Shown: positions 1 through 11,928 of the stretch, in pieces
How the letters are laid out: the number at the start of each line of letters is the position of its first letter
How positions within the stretch are numbered: position 1 is the first letter of the stretch
Assembly: GCA_027575765.1 (NCBI GenBank)
Contig: JANBPT010000295.1
Span: forward strand, 1-46,921
Direction of reading: 5' to 3'
Origin: Tieghemiomyces parasiticus
Lineage: Eukaryota > Kickxellomycota > Dimargaritomycetes > Dimargaritales > Dimargaritaceae
DNA: 46,921 nt
The notes under the pieces: generated by a model
Databases searched by the model: none
Seen by the model: the letters and a program-made list of their open reading frames with translations, nothing else
Told to the model about the DNA's origin: nothing
Made by a program: the position numbers and the translations under genes

Positions 1-1
1 T

Positions 2-1678
2 ACGCCCTGGAGTGACCAGGCCCCGGCCTACTCCGAGCCGTCCCAGCGGACACCCGTTCTTTCCGTGGCCCGGACCGTCACCCCATGCAGTTCCGGACAG
101 GCCGCAACCCCGTTGGCCCCTTCACCCGGGCTGTCCTACCGGGACGATAGCGTCGCTGCTCCCGGTACGGACGACTCGACCACCGCCTCCATCATGGGTC
201 GCCTCTCAGCGGTCGACCTCAACGCCCGGCCCACGTTGACCACCCCGGCCTCGCCCAACTTCGACATTCCGACTGCCAACACCTGGTCTGACCACCCACC
301 CGCCATTACACGCTCACCCGTCCAGTCGCCGCTGCCCCACCCGTCCAGCCTCCCGGAGTCTGCGCACTTCCAGGGGTCAGCAGACCCGCTGGCCACGTCT
401 GGAGGCCCATCCGACGCGCGCTCTCCGGGGGCCATGGCTCAGACCTTGCCGACTGAGCACGACCCTAGAGACGGTGTAGATGATGCGGCGGACAGTCCCG
501 GCGTGTCTTTGCCTGACGGTCGCCGCCTGCTCATCAGCGTCACGGACCCCCACAAGATTGGCGACGCCATGAACGCCCACGTGGTGTACCGGGTGCACAC
601 TGAGGCGGACTCCCCCGCCTTTGACCGCGACGAGTACACGGTACGGCGGCGCTACCGGGACTTTGACTGGCTCTACCACCAGCTGACCCACGCTCACCCT
701 GGGCTGGTGGTCCCGCCCGTCCCGGAGAAGCAATCCTTGGGCCGGTTCCAGGACGAGTTTGTTGAGAGTCGACGTTTCGGTCTGGAGAAGTTTCTGCGTA
801 AGATTGCCGCTCACCCAGCGCTGCATGACGACCATAGCTTCAAGCTGTTCCTGACCTCTGAGGTTTTTTCAGCGGCGGCGCGGGATCGGCGTGTAGACTC
901 CGGCCGGGGCTTCTTTGGGGTGTTTGGTGAGGTGATGAGCAGCTCCTTCAACAAGTTCCACGAGCCCGACGAGTGGTTCGAGAACCGACGGGCCCAGCTG
1001 GACGCCCTGGAGTCACAGCTGCGGTCGCTTCTCAAGGCCGTGGAGGGAACCATCCGCCAGCGCAAGGAACTTGCGACCGCCCTGGGCGAGCTGGCAACGG
1101 ACATGACAGCTCTGGGCGAGGCCGAAGGGAACGCCGGACTAGCGCGGGCATTTGCCCTGTTTGGCCAACTCCAGGACAACTTGCGTCGGTTGCAGGAGCG
1201 CCAGGCGGCCTTCGACGTCAAGACGTTCGAAAGCACCACCGACGAGTACATCCGGACCATCGGGTCGGCCAAGCTGACACTGGGCGCCCGGGTGCGGGCC
1301 TACCAAACGTGGCAGGCGGACGCGGCCGAACTGCGGCGCAAGACTGGTAGTCTGGAGCGACAGCGCGCCCAGCAACGTGGTAGCAGCGGGAGTGGAGGTG
1401 GGCGCACCGAAAAGACGACCCAGTTGCAAAACGAGGTTGGCGCCCTTGAGATTCGGACCGAGGACCACCGGCACGCCTTCGAAGACATTTCCGCCTCCAT
1501 CCGTAGTGAGCTGGAACGGTTTGACTCGGAAAAGGTGCATGATTTTAAGGCCAGCGCCGAGCGGTACCTGGCATCCATGGTCGAGCACCAACGCCAGGTG
1601 ATCCAACTGTGGGAGGATTACCTGAGCATCTTTGCTAGTATTGATCCGCCGGCGTCCCCGCCCCCGGTGGCATCGTGA
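2..1678 (+). CDS. VPS5: Sorting nexin, Vps5/SNX1-like (PX-BAR), 5' partial
   Basis: Retromer-associated PX-BAR sorting nexin, expected to bind PI3P on endosomes and tubulate membrane for endosome-to-Golgi recycling. The frame is open to the left edge, so the N-terminus may be missing. The first in-frame ATG inside the window is at 194 and could be an alternative start. About 558 codons are visible. Residues 1-170 are low-complexity and rich in Ser, Pro and Thr. The PX domain spans about 174-290 and shows the basic lipid-binding element RRRYRDF, the proline loop PPVPEK and the RRFGLEKFL helix. A Vps5-type BAR region of long charged helices follows (about 296-550), with a basic Gly/Ser-rich linker in the middle. 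Stop TGA at 1676-1678. SNX1 versus Vps5 naming is a family-level inference; the PX plus Vps5 fold is well supported. Confidence 0.88.
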   Translation, partial: TPWSDQAPAYSEPSQRTPVLSVARTVTPCSSGQAATPLAPSPGLSYRDDSVAAPGTDDSTTASIMGRLSAVDLNARPTLTTPASPNFDIPTANTWSDHPPAITRSPVQSPLPHPSSLPESAHFQGSADPLATSGGPSDARSPGAMAQTLPTEHDPRDGVDDAADSPGVSLPDGRRLLISVTDPHKIGDAMNAHVVYRVHTEADSPAFDRDEYTVRRRYRDFDWLYHQLTHAHPGLVVPPVPEKQSLGRFQDEFVESRRFGLEKFLRKIAAHPALHDDHSFKLFLTSEVFSAAARDRRVDSGRGFFGVFGEVMSSSFNKFHEPDEWFENRRAQLDALESQLRSLLKAVEGTIRQRKELATALGELATDMTALGEAEGNAGLARAFALFGQLQDNLRRLQERQAAFDVKTFESTTDEYIRTIGSAKLTLGARVRAYQTWQADAAELRRKTGSLERQRAQQRGSSGSGGGRTEKTTQLQNEVGALEIRTEDHRHAFEDISASIRSELERFDSEKVHDFKASAERYLASMVEHQRQVIQLWEDYLSIFASIDPPASPPPVAS

Positions 1679-3485
1679 GTCTATTGTGCGCAGCTGCCGG
1701 GTGGTCATAAGTTTGCACCCGACAACCTGTTCGCTGCTGTGACCAAAGGCGATCGGATGAACAAAGTAGCTTAATACACAAATTGCGAGTCAAGATGTAC
1801 TTATAACGAGTGTGGCTGGCCAACCCGGTCAAGGCCAGGGCTATGGTGTACGATTGAAGGAAGGATCGTTTCGGTTTCGTTCCTCATTCTACACGGCAAT
1901 AGAACGAGCGGGTTCGGCTGGTCATTGATGTGCATTATCTGAGGGGTAGTCGATCGTAACGCTACGCGCGATAATCGTTGATCTTATGACGGGGTTCGTT
2001 GAATGGGGGAGGGCAGCAGCCACGCTGACCTGCAGACTCGGTGGCGGAATCATGGGCCAGGAGGAGGGATACACTTGGCCAGTTGGGGTCTAGTATAGGC
2101 CCTACCCTGTGACGTGGCGAACCGAGGCAGGTATTATGGTAGCTGCTCTGCCTTCTCTGGTACTTAATTTCCGCCTCGTACGCCTTCTCCGTAAAATCGG
2201 AATCCCCCCCCCCTCCATCTACTATGGTTCGCCCCAACGGGTAGAATTCGTGGTCTTGTCCCTACAGACCCCACTGCGTGAGGAGATCAACCTGGGGTCT
2301 TCTTGTGCCCTGTATTTCGGTCGGACAAATTCTCAAGCACGATCTATTAAAACCAACCGTTAAGAGCCTCCTTTTGAAGCCAGTCACTTACAAACTACTA
2401 TCTTCGTTTGCTTTCGTTCTTGGCCCTTTTGTAACTTCTCTATCTGAACAATACACGATATACAATCCCACCTTGCGCCTTAGCAGAGAAACTACAGCTT
2501 AAAGATAAATACCCTACCGCCCTCGGTATAGACTTGGTAAGTACACATTGCCTACCCACTTGGCAATGCGAGACCTAGCTTCGTCAGGCATGACCGCGAT
2601 CACCTTGGCGGTACTCGGCTCGGGAGGGGGCGGTTGCGATCGGCCTGTCTGAACGCCCAATCAGCTGGTGACACGTTGGGCCCGTACAGCACCTCGCTGG
2701 CTGGTCTATCAACTCGCAGGCCGGACTGTGCATAGGGCGCTGGGGAGGGTCAAGCGTGGGAGCATGCCTGATTTCGTCCGCGCATCCGCGTGCCCCGCCA
2801 GTATTAAGAATGGGGGAGGGCTCTCGACCGGACACCAGGCTCTACGCCGCTTACGCTGGCCTAAAGCACTGGCCACGTTTCCAGCCCTCCACCCTCCTCT
2901 GGCGTGCTGCGCATTCTCAGGCCAGGGAGCAGGTAGGAGGAGGGGGGGGGGTGACGGAAGGGTCCAAAGGCGGGGGGAACTGTGCAGTGGGATTGTAGCG
3001 AACCAGCGTCCGCCAGCGGAGCAGCACGACGCCTTTCCCGCCAGCCCTAGATTATTGCCAGCTCGTTTGTCCCGCCGTTCGCCGTCTTCTGGGCTAACCC
3101 CGCTCCTCCGCTCGCCCCGCCAATGGGCCGATCGCACCCCGTCCTCCCGCTGCCTCGTCTAATCATCTCCCCCCAATCCCCGTCCCATCCGCCTCCACAC
3201 CGCTCTACCGCACACTAACCGACGCTCACCCACCCCACCCGTCGTCCCTGGTCCTCTGTGGCTCTCCACGGGTGCGTCCACGCACGCGGGTACCGCTCTC
3301 CTCCCTCGACCCACACCGTTCCCGTTACGTATAACCGCCCACTCGCTTTCCTGCATTGCTCTTTTTTCCCGTTCCGCCCATTCCATCCGTTCTCCACTCT
3401 TTCATCCAACTCCCCTTTCTATCCCGGTCCGCTCGCCGTCCTCGGGCCTATTTACCCGCTTACCAAGACGTCGGTCGCTATTGCG
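1679..3485. other. Intergenic region with pyrimidine-rich leader
   Basis: No supported gene. Short open frames here lack homology-like motifs and the coding codon bias. A G-run lies near 2940-2951. The last 330 bases (about 3160-3485) are strongly C/T-rich on the plus strand, as seen upstream of several genes in this window. They are probably the promoter-proximal region and 5'UTR of the calcium pump gene. Confidence 0.5.
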
Positions 3486-6400
3486 ATGGATAACAGCTAC
3501 AACAAGGAACCCGCCGAGGTGCTGGCGGCGTTCAATGTCGACCCCCAGGTCGGCCTCAACAGCCAGCAGGTGCAGCAGAGCCGCGCCCAGTACGGCCCTA
3601 ACGCGTTACCGGAGGACGACCCCACCCCGCTATGGGAGATGATTCTGGAGCAGTTCAAGGACCAGCTCGTCATCATCTTGCTCATCTCCGCCGCCGTATC
3701 CTTCGTACTAGCCTTCTTCGAGGACGATTCGAACAGCCTCACTGCCTACGTTGAGCCTATCGTCATCCTCCTCATTCTGATCGCCAACGCCGCCGTGGGC
3801 GTCATCCAGGAGAGCAATGCCGAGAAAGCCATCGATGCCCTCAAGGAATACTCGCCCGACGAGGCCCGCGTCGTGCGCGACGGCAAGGCCCAGAAGATCA
3901 ACGCCGAGGATCTGGTCCCTGGTGACATTGTCGACATCTCTGTGGGCGACAAGGTGCCCGCGGATTGCCGCATGCTGCAGATCTTCTCCAGCACCTTCCG
4001 CGTCGACCAGGCTATCCTGACCGGCGAGTCCGTGTCGGTCAACAAGGAAACCCGCGCCGTCAATGATGTCCACGCTGTCAAGCAAGACCAGGTCAACATG
4101 CTCTTCTCCGGTACTACCGTGGTTCTTGGCAAGGGCCGTGCCGTGGTGGCCCAGACTGGATCCGCGACCGCCATCGGCGATATCCACCGCAGCATCACTT
4201 CCCAGATCTCCGAGAAGACCCCGCTCAAGCGCAAGCTCGATGACTTTGGCGACTTGCTGGCCAAGGCTATCACCGTGATCTGCATCCTGGTCTGGCTTAT
4301 TAACATCCGCCACTTCAATGACCCCTCCCACCACGGCTGGCTCAAGGGCGCCATCTATTACTTCAAGATCGCCGTTGCCCTGGCCGTGGCTGCTATCCCC
4401 GAGGGCCTGGCCGTTGTGATCACCACCTGTCTCGCTCTGGGTACCCGTAAGATGGCCGAGAAGAACGCCATTGTGCGCTCTCTCCCGTCCGTCGAGACCC
4501 TGGGCTGCACTAGCGTCATCTGCTCCGACAAGACGGGCACCTTGACCACCAACCAAATGTCTGTCTCGCGCGTCTGCGTGGTCGAAAATATCCTAGGCGG
4601 CGTGCGTGAGCTGCACGTGGGCGGCACCTCCTACGAACCCGTGGGTGACGTGACCAGCGCCGATGGTAAACCCCTCGGTTTGGGTGCCCCCGCCCGGTCC
4701 CAAGCCGTCTATGAGCTGGCCCAGGTATGCGCGCTCTGCAACGACGCCCAGATCGCCTACGACCCGGCCACTGGCCTCTACACCAACCTGGGCGAGCCTA
4801 CCGAGGCCGCCCTCAAGGTCCTGGTGGAGAAGCTGGGCACCCACGACACGGCCTTCAATCAAGGCCTAGCCAGCTACAGTCCCGAGGACCGCGTGGCTGC
4901 CTGCAACCGCTTCATTGAGAGCGGCAGCGAGCGCCTGGCCACCCTGGAATTTTCACGTGACCGCAAGTCCATGTCGGTGCTGGTGCGCCGTCCCAACCAC
5001 TTTGCCGACGGGGCCCGCGCCGCCAAGGTGTCCCTCCTGGTGAAGGGCGCCCCTGAGGCCATCCTGGAACGCTGCACGGGTGTGCTGCTCAGTGGCACCG
5101 GTTCGGTGGTGGCTCTGACCCCTGAGATCCGTGCTGCCCTTCACCGCCAGATCGAGACCTACGGCCAGCAGATGAGCTTGCGCGTCCTGGGTACTGCTGT
5201 CCTGGACGACGTGGAGGACCGCATGGCCAGCTGGAACCTATCCGAACCCGCCAACTTTGCCGAGTACGAGCAGGGCCTGACCTTCGTGGGTCTGACGGGC
5301 ATGATGGACCCCCCGCGGCCCGAGGTGCGCGCCTCGATCGCCAACTGCCACACCGCCGGCATCCGCGTCATTGTCATCACGGGTGACAACCGCCCCACTG
5401 CGGAGGCCGTGTGCCGCCGCATTGGTGTCTTTGGCGAGAACGAGGATCTGACGGGCAAGTCCTTCACTGGTCGCGAGTTTGATCAAATGACCCGCCGCGA
5501 GAAGCTCGAAGCCGTGGGCCGGGCCAACCTCTTCTCCCGTACTGAACCCACCCACAAGTCCGAGTTGGTCGACCTCCTGCAGAGCCTGGGCCACGTAGTG
5601 GCCATGACCGGTGATGGTGTCAATGACGCCCCAGCCCTCAAGAAGGCCGACATTGGAATTGCCATGGGTACCGGTACCGACGTGGCCAAGCTGGCCGCCG
5701 ACATGATCCTGGCTGACGACAACTTCGCCACCATCGAGAAGGCCGTTGAGGAAGGTCGTGCCATCTACAACAACACCAAGCAGTTCATCCGCTACCTTAT
5801 CAGTTCCAACATTGGCGAGGTGGTGTCCATCTTTTTGACCGTGCTCCTGGGCATGCCCGAGGCCCTAATCCCCGTGCAGCTCCTGTGGGTTAACCTTGTG
5901 ACCGACGGCCTGCCCGCCACTGCCCTTGGGTTTAACCCACCTGACCACGAGATTATGCTGCGTCCGCCGCGCAACTCGCGTGAGCCTATTGTCGGCCGTT
6001 GGCTCTTCATTCGCTACATGGTGATTGGTATCTACGTCGGGTGCGCTACTGTGTTTGGCTACGCTTGGTGGTTCATGTTCTACGCGGGCGGCCCGCAGAT
6101 CAGCTACCACCAGCTCACAAACTTCCACCAGTGCGCGACGGCATTCCCCGAGCTCGGATGCGAGATGTTTGTGAACGATATGGCCAAGCGGGCCACCACC
6201 ATGTCGCTGTCCATCCTGGTGACCATTGAGATGTTCAACGCCGTCAATTCGCTGTCCGAGAACGAGTCCATCCTCTCGCTGCCCATCTGGAGCAACATGT
6301 ACCTGATTTACGCCATCGTGCTCTCCATGATGCTCCACTTTATGATCCTGTACGTGCCTTTCTTCTCCACTCTCTTCTCCATCCTTCCGCTCAACTGGAC

Positions 6401-6515
6401 CGAGTGGCAGGCTGTCCTCTGGATCTCGTTCCCTGTCATCGTCATCGACGAGGTGCTTAAGTGGGTCAGCCGTAATGTGGTCCAACCTGTCAACACCAAG
6501 GCCAAGCTGGAGTAG
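3486..6515 (+). CDS. SERCA-type P2A calcium-transporting ATPase
   Basis: Pumps Ca2+ from cytosol into the ER/SR lumen using ATP. 1009 aa, the normal length for SERCA. The ATG at 3486 is chosen because the protein from there aligns with the family start; the frame is open upstream but without an ATG or family-like sequence. Visible features: actuator TGES at 179-182; M4 PEGL with Glu306, matching a Ca2+ ligand; phosphorylation motif DKTGTLT with Asp348; hinge motif [10 protein letters not shown]5 ligands Asn775 and Glu778; M6 Asn803, Thr806 and Asp807; M8 Glu915 in [11 protein letters not shown]. All canonical SERCA Ca2+ ligands are therefore present, which separates it from PMR1-type pumps. 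The gene is intronless over 3 kb and has very strong GC3 bias, suggesting high expression. The C-terminus ends NTKAKLE, with no KDEL or KKxx signal. Confidence 0.97.
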   Translation: MDNSYNKEPAEVLAAFNVDPQVGLNSQQVQQSRAQYGPNALPEDDPTPLWEMILEQFKDQLVIILLISAAVSFVLAFFEDDSNSLTAYVEPIVILLILIANAAVGVIQESNAEKAIDALKEYSPDEARVVRDGKAQKINAEDLVPGDIVDISVGDKVPADCRMLQIFSSTFRVDQAILTGESVSVNKETRAVNDVHAVKQDQVNMLFSGTTVVLGKGRAVVAQTGSATAIGDIHRSITSQISEKTPLKRKLDDFGDLLAKAITVICILVWLINIRHFNDPSHHGWLKGAIYYFKIAVALAVAAIPEGLAVVITTCLALGTRKMAEKNAIVRSLPSVETLGCTSVICSDKTGTLTTNQMSVSRVCVVENILGGVRELHVGGTSYEPVGDVTSADGKPLGLGAPARSQAVYELAQVCALCNDAQIAYDPATGLYTNLGEPTEAALKVLVEKLGTHDTAFNQGLASYSPEDRVAACNRFIESGSERLATLEFSRDRKSMSVLVRRPNHFADGARAAKVSLLVKGAPEAILERCTGVLLSGTGSVVALTPEIRAALHRQIETYGQQMSLRVLGTAVLDDVEDRMASWNLSEPANFAEYEQGLTFVGLTGMMDPPRPEVRASIANCHTAGIRVIVITGDNRPTAEAVCRRIGVFGENEDLTGKSFTGREFDQMTRREKLEAVGRANLFSRTEPTHKSELVDLLQSLGHVVAMTGDGVNDAPALKKADIGIAMGTGTDVAKLAADMILADDNFATIEKAVEEGRAIYNNTKQFIRYLISSNIGEVVSIFLTVLLGMPEALIPVQLLWVNLVTDGLPATALGFNPPDHEIMLRPPRNSREPIVGRWLFIRYMVIGIYVGCATVFGYAWWFMFYAGGPQISYHQLTNFHQCATAFPELGCEMFVNDMAKRATTMSLSILVTIEMFNAVNSLSENESILSLPIWSNMYLIYAIVLSMMLHFMILYVPFFSTLFSILPLNWTEWQAVLWISFPVIVIDEVLKWVSRNVVQPVNTKAKLE

Positions 6516-8926
6516 GTTCTTGTTGATGACGGGCAGACCTCCAGCTGTTGTGTGCTCTTTTCTTTACCTTGCGGCCCTATTTGTTTTTGTCTCGGGGTCG
6601 TTCATCTTATGGGTTCTGGGTCACTAATCACCCCGAGCTCTCGCCGGACGGATTGGTCATGGTGGCATCCCTTAAACTGTCATACGTTTCATTTTTATTG
6701 TTTCTATCCACGTTATCCGATAAAACTCTCTAAAATCAATTTTAATCGCCTTTGGCTAACTCCCTGCCCCGTAAGCGTGCAGTGGCGATATGACGGAGGA
6801 AAGCCATCGTGCCCCAAACGCCCGTCGTAGGGGAGGGGCCAGGGCAGTATCCCTTTCAGGAATTCAGCGCGGCGTTTCGACTCTACGCCACCAAAGGCAG
6901 GGTAAGAGGATGTGGACGCCACAATCGTACCGAGGGGCACGACTTCATCCAAAAAAAGGGTTCCTCGCGGCGTAGGTGATAGTAATCTCCCTATGAAGGC
7001 GACTGCCCATGTCGTCATTTCTCGTCGGAGCCGAGCCGTTCTGCAGAAACGAGCACACCAGGTTATCAGCCGGCCATGGCGGAACCACGGAAGCTGGTTG
7101 ACAAGCCCCTGACTCCTCTTGTACATTGGGAAAGACGATCAGGCTAGCGAGTGGGATAATGGCCGTATCATTGTATGACTTAGGGTTGGCCTCTACATTA
7201 AACTGGAAGCAACCAGTCAATCATCCCCCATCCGTCCGCGGCCGCCTAGATCGATAGAAGTGGGGGGCTGGGAAGCTGCAGGTGTCGCTCGGTGGGTGGT
7301 GGGGAGGAGTAAGTAGGGGTCGTCGAGACCCCTGTCAGGCAGCTTAATTGTACTTTGACGGCGGTAACCCTCCCCTCCCCTGGCTCTCGGGCGCGGGAAA
7401 CCTTACAGACCATTCTATTTTTGTTCATTATGGAATTTCTGTTACCCTAGCGGATAAGCCAATTCAGATCGTACCTCTCTACCAACCGCCACTTTTACCA
7501 CTGGTTTACTTTCTATCTCGTCATCTGCGACCCGGGCCCACCTAAAATGGCCCCCGTATCGATCATGGTCAGTTTGCTTTTAGGAGCGAGCCTGTGGTCC
7601 TCAGGCAGACGTAGTCAGGGGAGGGGAGGAAACGATGAACCGACCGTCAACTGTAGGAGCCGTGCGGGTGGCGTTTATGTTTATGTTTTTTTTTCCCTTC
7701 GTTGAAGCCTAAATCAAGGGGTTCGTCCGAACGGCTCGAGGCTACTGCGCACTCTGCGAGTTTCCGAATATGGTCACGAATGCTTATCCGGGGAGTGCTT
7801 GAGGTTATTTTTTATGGAGTTGGCCGACATCCAAGCGTACCCTCTCCCTTATAACTAACTGATGTAATTGTGACGGGGGTACCTGCAATTTGGCAACCGT
7901 AGAGATACACTATTCCCCCACATATCATTGCGGCCAGTAAGATATCAAGTGATATATTCTAGTTATACAGTCGATTTCACCAGCTGGCGGTGAGTTTGCT
8001 ATTCTCGGTAAAGTCCATTCTCTGGTATTTAAATTTCATAGAATTGAACCCATGTCATTTTTACTACATTTCCATAGATGATGACCATACGATAAATGCC
8101 CTAACTAGAATCGGTTGTTATAGCCCCAGAGTGTTACCTAGGGGGTATTGTGGCACCAGGCATCTGGCATGTATCTTCTACTGCTCTCCAAGTCAATGCG
8201 AGAGGGTACGCTGTTCTATTAGTAATCCCGCAAAAAACCGAGTATGAAGGCTTCACCTTCTTGATCCTCGACTGTGGCTAGCTCCTTGACAGTCACACCT
8301 AAATATTTCTGACCACTGGACTCAACAGCGCGCCGCCGGCTGATGAAGGTTTGTGACTGCTTCAGCGCCCTGGTAGGGTTATGGTTGGGGACCGACGGGT
8401 TCGATGTTCGCTGAATGTCAGGGGGCCCCCGTCAGTCGGGCTTTGGGATATATCGCTTGGCATGGTACCCAATTGGTTCCCAGGTAGGGCCGCTGACCCG
8501 GTCGGACGGTGAACGCGAGGTACAGGGTTGCATACTATAGGATCGAGTGGGGTGAGCGACCGGCATTGCGACCAAGATCAGGCTAGGCCGTTGGATTCAC
8601 AGGATAGTGCAAGGGGTGTAGCCACACCTGTCAGACCTCTCTTATGCGCATCCCCGTCGTTTCCAACGAAAGTAGGGGGAGTGGGGAGGATCAACGAAGT
8701 CAAGTAACTAACTCCCTCCCTCTACCCGGGTAGTTCACGTACGCGATATATAAACGCATCTATCTTGATATTTTCCGTTTTCTGCCAATAACCCCTGCCC
8801 TTCCTCGGATTGATTTACCACACCAAGACAAAGGTTTGCTTCCCACTAACCGAAAGTTTCTTACTCAAGTCACGCCAATCGTCCCTCTCGGACCTGAACC
8901 TTCCAAGCGCCGACCATAAGCTTACA
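6516..8926. other. Intergenic region, 2.4 kb, no gene seen
   Basis: More AT-rich than the flanking genes and containing only short open frames without recognisable motifs. A T-run lies near 7686-7693. The last 200 bases carry the TATA-like element and C-rich leader of the next gene. I see no RNA gene or mobile element. Confidence 0.5.
8746..8754 (+). promoter_or_regulatory. TATA-like box of first HAD phosphatase
   Basis: The sequence ATATATAAA lies about 175 bases upstream of the ATG at 8927 in an otherwise GC-rich stretch, followed by a pyrimidine-rich leader. The position suits a fungal core promoter. This is inferred from sequence alone. Confidence 0.4.
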
Positions 8927-10993
8927 ATGACTGTCCTCAATGGCAATGGCAATGGTTTCGCCTCAAACCTTTACTCCCGGCGCCTGGATGTCCTCCGTAA
9001 CAAGCGCGGCTTCATCTGCGACATGGACGGCGTCATTTACCGGGTAATTCCTAATCACTATTCTCTTGCCCATGGGTACAAGTGACCCCGACGTAATGAT
9101 ACGCTGGTCACATTGCTTGCTTTGAGTCAGCAGGCACTATACGCAGTCAGTAGGGCGCCTAGATGGTCTGAGCAACTTTATTGTGTGGCCCTTGTGCCTT
9201 GGAGGGCTTCTGCTAACCGGTGCATCCTATACATCCCGACATTAACACTCTAATATACCAGGGCGGTAGACTGATCCCGGGCGCCAAGGAGTTCGTTAAC
9301 TGGCTGCAGAAAGAACGCAAGGAATTCATCTTCCTTACCAACAATTCAGCGCAGTCCCCCAAGACCCTACGGCTGAAATTGCTACGCCTGGGCCTGGACA
9401 TTGATGAGCGTCATTTTTACACGGCAGGTCAGGCCACGGCCAAATTCCTCAGTATCCAGAAACCGGTAGGTGCATGCTCCACCAATGTTGGTGTGGTAAG
9501 CCGGTTAAATAGGCAAGCCAACGCCATCTCCCCGTCGGGCAGCCCATCCTAACCAATTGCTCGTCACGCATTCGTCTGGTATGAAACGCGTTCCAGGGTG
9601 CACGGTGCTACGTTATTGGCGAGAAACGTAAGTCGGGGGGGGGGGGTCAAACCGGGTAAACGTAGATACCGACGCAAAGTTTACTAAAGGTATTCCTAGC
9701 GGTCAGTTTGTGATGGCTCGGGACTTGGATGTTTTTCGAATATACTAACCGCTCATGACTGATTTCACAACACTCTCTGATCCTCCCGGTAACGCAGCCT
9801 TCTTTGACATCATGGAAAAGCACGGACTGGTTCTGACGGACCAGGTAAGGTCATGAAAGCCTTGAGGGAATCGGGTCAGAACTTTAAGCGGGGATGCCTT
9901 CATAATTCTCAATCAGGGCCGCCCAATTAGCTTAACCTGTATACATGCTTACATCCCCCCATACCCTAATTGTCCTTATTAGAACCCCGACTATGTGGTC
10001 ATGGGTGAGGGTGCCTCCCTTACCTTCGCCAACGTAAGTACGCATCTGTCGATAAGCTGATCGTTACGGCCGTCAGATATAGTTGCCACCCCTATCAATT
10101 AATAGCAATTGATCATTACTAAGGGGCTTAATTCTAACCTCCGCCATTGGCATGCTACCGACTGCTTATAATAATGTAGGTATCCGTGGCCACCCAACTC
10201 GTACTTGAGGGTGCGAGGCTGATCGGCACTAACCCTGACACCAACTGTCCGGCCCAGGGCGGTACCACGATTCCTGCGGTCGGGGCCATGATTAGCGTTG
10301 TGGAGATAGCCACAGGCAAGAAAGCATTCATGTGCGGCAAGCCGCACAGTCTCACCATGGAGTAAGTCCCAGGTTAGATGGATAGTATTCCTCTGTGATG
10401 GTTAGACGCCTTCCTGCGGCCTCGACTCCATTGTCTGAAATTAAGCCGACCAGTGCACTAACGGCCAAATTTACTTTGCCAATTTCAATCCCACACTTTC
10501 CACAGTTACGCGCAAGAGGCGCTGGGAGTCTCCCGCCAGGACACTTGCATGATTGGCGACCGCATGGACACCGAGTATGTAAAAGGACGGCACTGCGTGC
10601 CACTGGTTGCTTATAAAGCCCGAGGAGAGGTGAATTTCCCAGGGACCGGTACTTACTAATCAAACCATTCATAATTACTACCCACCCAACCATAGCGTGC
10701 TCGGCGGCATTAACATTAACGTGGATTCAGGTAGGCCATCCGTCACTGGGGTTGTAATTATTCTACTTGGAAATGAGTCGGCTGTCCTGATGAATCCTAG
10801 CGCCTTCGCCGCACCAACTAATCTTTCCCACCTTCTAACTACGCTTTACCACGTATTGATAATTACAGCTCTGGTCCTGACCGGCTCCACAACCGCTAAG
10901 GCCGAGATTGAGAATTACGCCTTCCAGCCGTTCATCGTGCTAGAGGGTGTGAAGGATATCGCCCCGCAGACCAACGGTGTCCTGATTCAGTAG
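8927..10993 (+). CDS. NagD-type HAD-IIA phosphatase, copy 1 (nine exons)
   Basis: HAD-superfamily IIA sugar- or nucleotide-phosphatase of the NagD type; the substrate cannot be read from sequence. Exons: 8927-9043, 9262-9465, 9597-9627, 9798-9844, 9983-10033, 10180-10361, 10506-10574, 10696-10730, 10869-10993. They total 861 bases and encode 286 aa. Catalytic motifs are intact: nucleophile Asp32 and Asp34 in CDMDGVIY, motif II LTNNS with Thr65, motif III Lys204 in CGKP, and motif IV GDRMDTD at 228-234. Exons 3 and 4 together equal one exon of the downstream copy, so this copy carries one additional intron (9628-9797). Two donors (GTAATT, GTAGGT) are weaker than in the second copy. A polyadenylation-like AATAAA lies at 11169. 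The frame and phase of every junction agree with copy 2, which supports the model strongly. Confidence 0.9.
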
Positions 10994-11928
10994 CCACATG
11001 CTGGCCTGTCCAGTCGCCGTACTACGGTAGACCACCTACCGTCTAGCAGTCCCCTCTTACTTTGCACTGATACGGTGATTCCGGCTGATGACTTCCCCTC
11101 GACCATTCCTGCAGGTTCAATACACAACTATGCCTAAACGGCTACCTGGCTTCTATGCCCTCCTTTTGAATAAATTCAGTGGTAAATTGAGGTTGTTTTG
11201 CTCAAGTCCGTAGAGAGGACCTGGCCTGGCGAGACTAGTGGCTTGGTGCGAATCGTCGGGGCCATGAACTAAAATCCACGGCAGAGGTGGGGGAGAGGGC
11301 ACGGCCACACACACGAACACTCTCTTCACAACGCTTGCCAGTCAACGCCAGCCTGCGTCGTTGATAGGATGATGTCATGGATAAGGCTTGACCCGCAGAA
11401 TGGTTAGCACCACTGATGATCGTTTAACGACAGGCATGTGTAAGCCGTCGGTCCAATGGCCTTTGTGGCCCTATCGGAGTCAACGCTACACCTGTAGGGG
11501 ATGATAAATGGGGCATGATGACGCTCCAGGTTCGTCTCGGCGCTTCGTACGACTCTGTCAATAGGGAGGGGAAGGTGACGCCGTAAAGGCAGAGGTGGTG
11601 AGGGTTACGGTATCGCGTATGTGGCGTAAATCTCAAGTTTGCGCAAGGGCTCAATGACTCAACTACGCGGCGGTTTCATCTTTCCCCAGGATTATAAAAC
11701 ACCCTAACCGTAGCCCACCGCCACATCTCCCTAAAAGAAAGTACCGGTTACCCTTCCCCCCCTCGCGCACCCACATTCGTTTGCTCCACTTCCGCTTCTA
11801 AAGCTTACCTTATTCTGTTTATCCTATACCCCCTTCTTTCAACCCAGTGCCACATATTGATTCGGGCCTGTATATTTTCCGGTTCTTCTTTTCTGGTTTC
11901 CACTATCCCTGCAAGTTATCCGAGAATC
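10994..11928. other. Intergenic region between tandem phosphatases
   Basis: Contains an AATAAA at 11169-11174, a plausible poly(A) signal for the upstream gene, and the TATA-like element at 11693 for the downstream gene. The bases before the next ATG are pyrimidine-rich. No gene is seen on either strand. Confidence 0.5.
11693..11699 (+). promoter_or_regulatory. TATA-like box of second HAD phosphatase
   Basis: TATAAAA about 230 bases upstream of the ATG at 11929, followed by a C/T-rich leader. It is comparable in sequence and distance to the element before copy 1. Confidence 0.4.

Noticed and set aside
3708..4556. Long minus-strand open frame of 282 codons opposite the SERCA gene
   Set aside because: It is antisense to a fully supported P-type ATPase and arises from that gene's GC3 bias; the translation is Gly/Asp/His-rich without motifs.
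7990..8247. 85-codon frame in the 6.5-8.9 kb intergenic region
   Set aside because: AT-rich, with no coding bias and no recognisable features.
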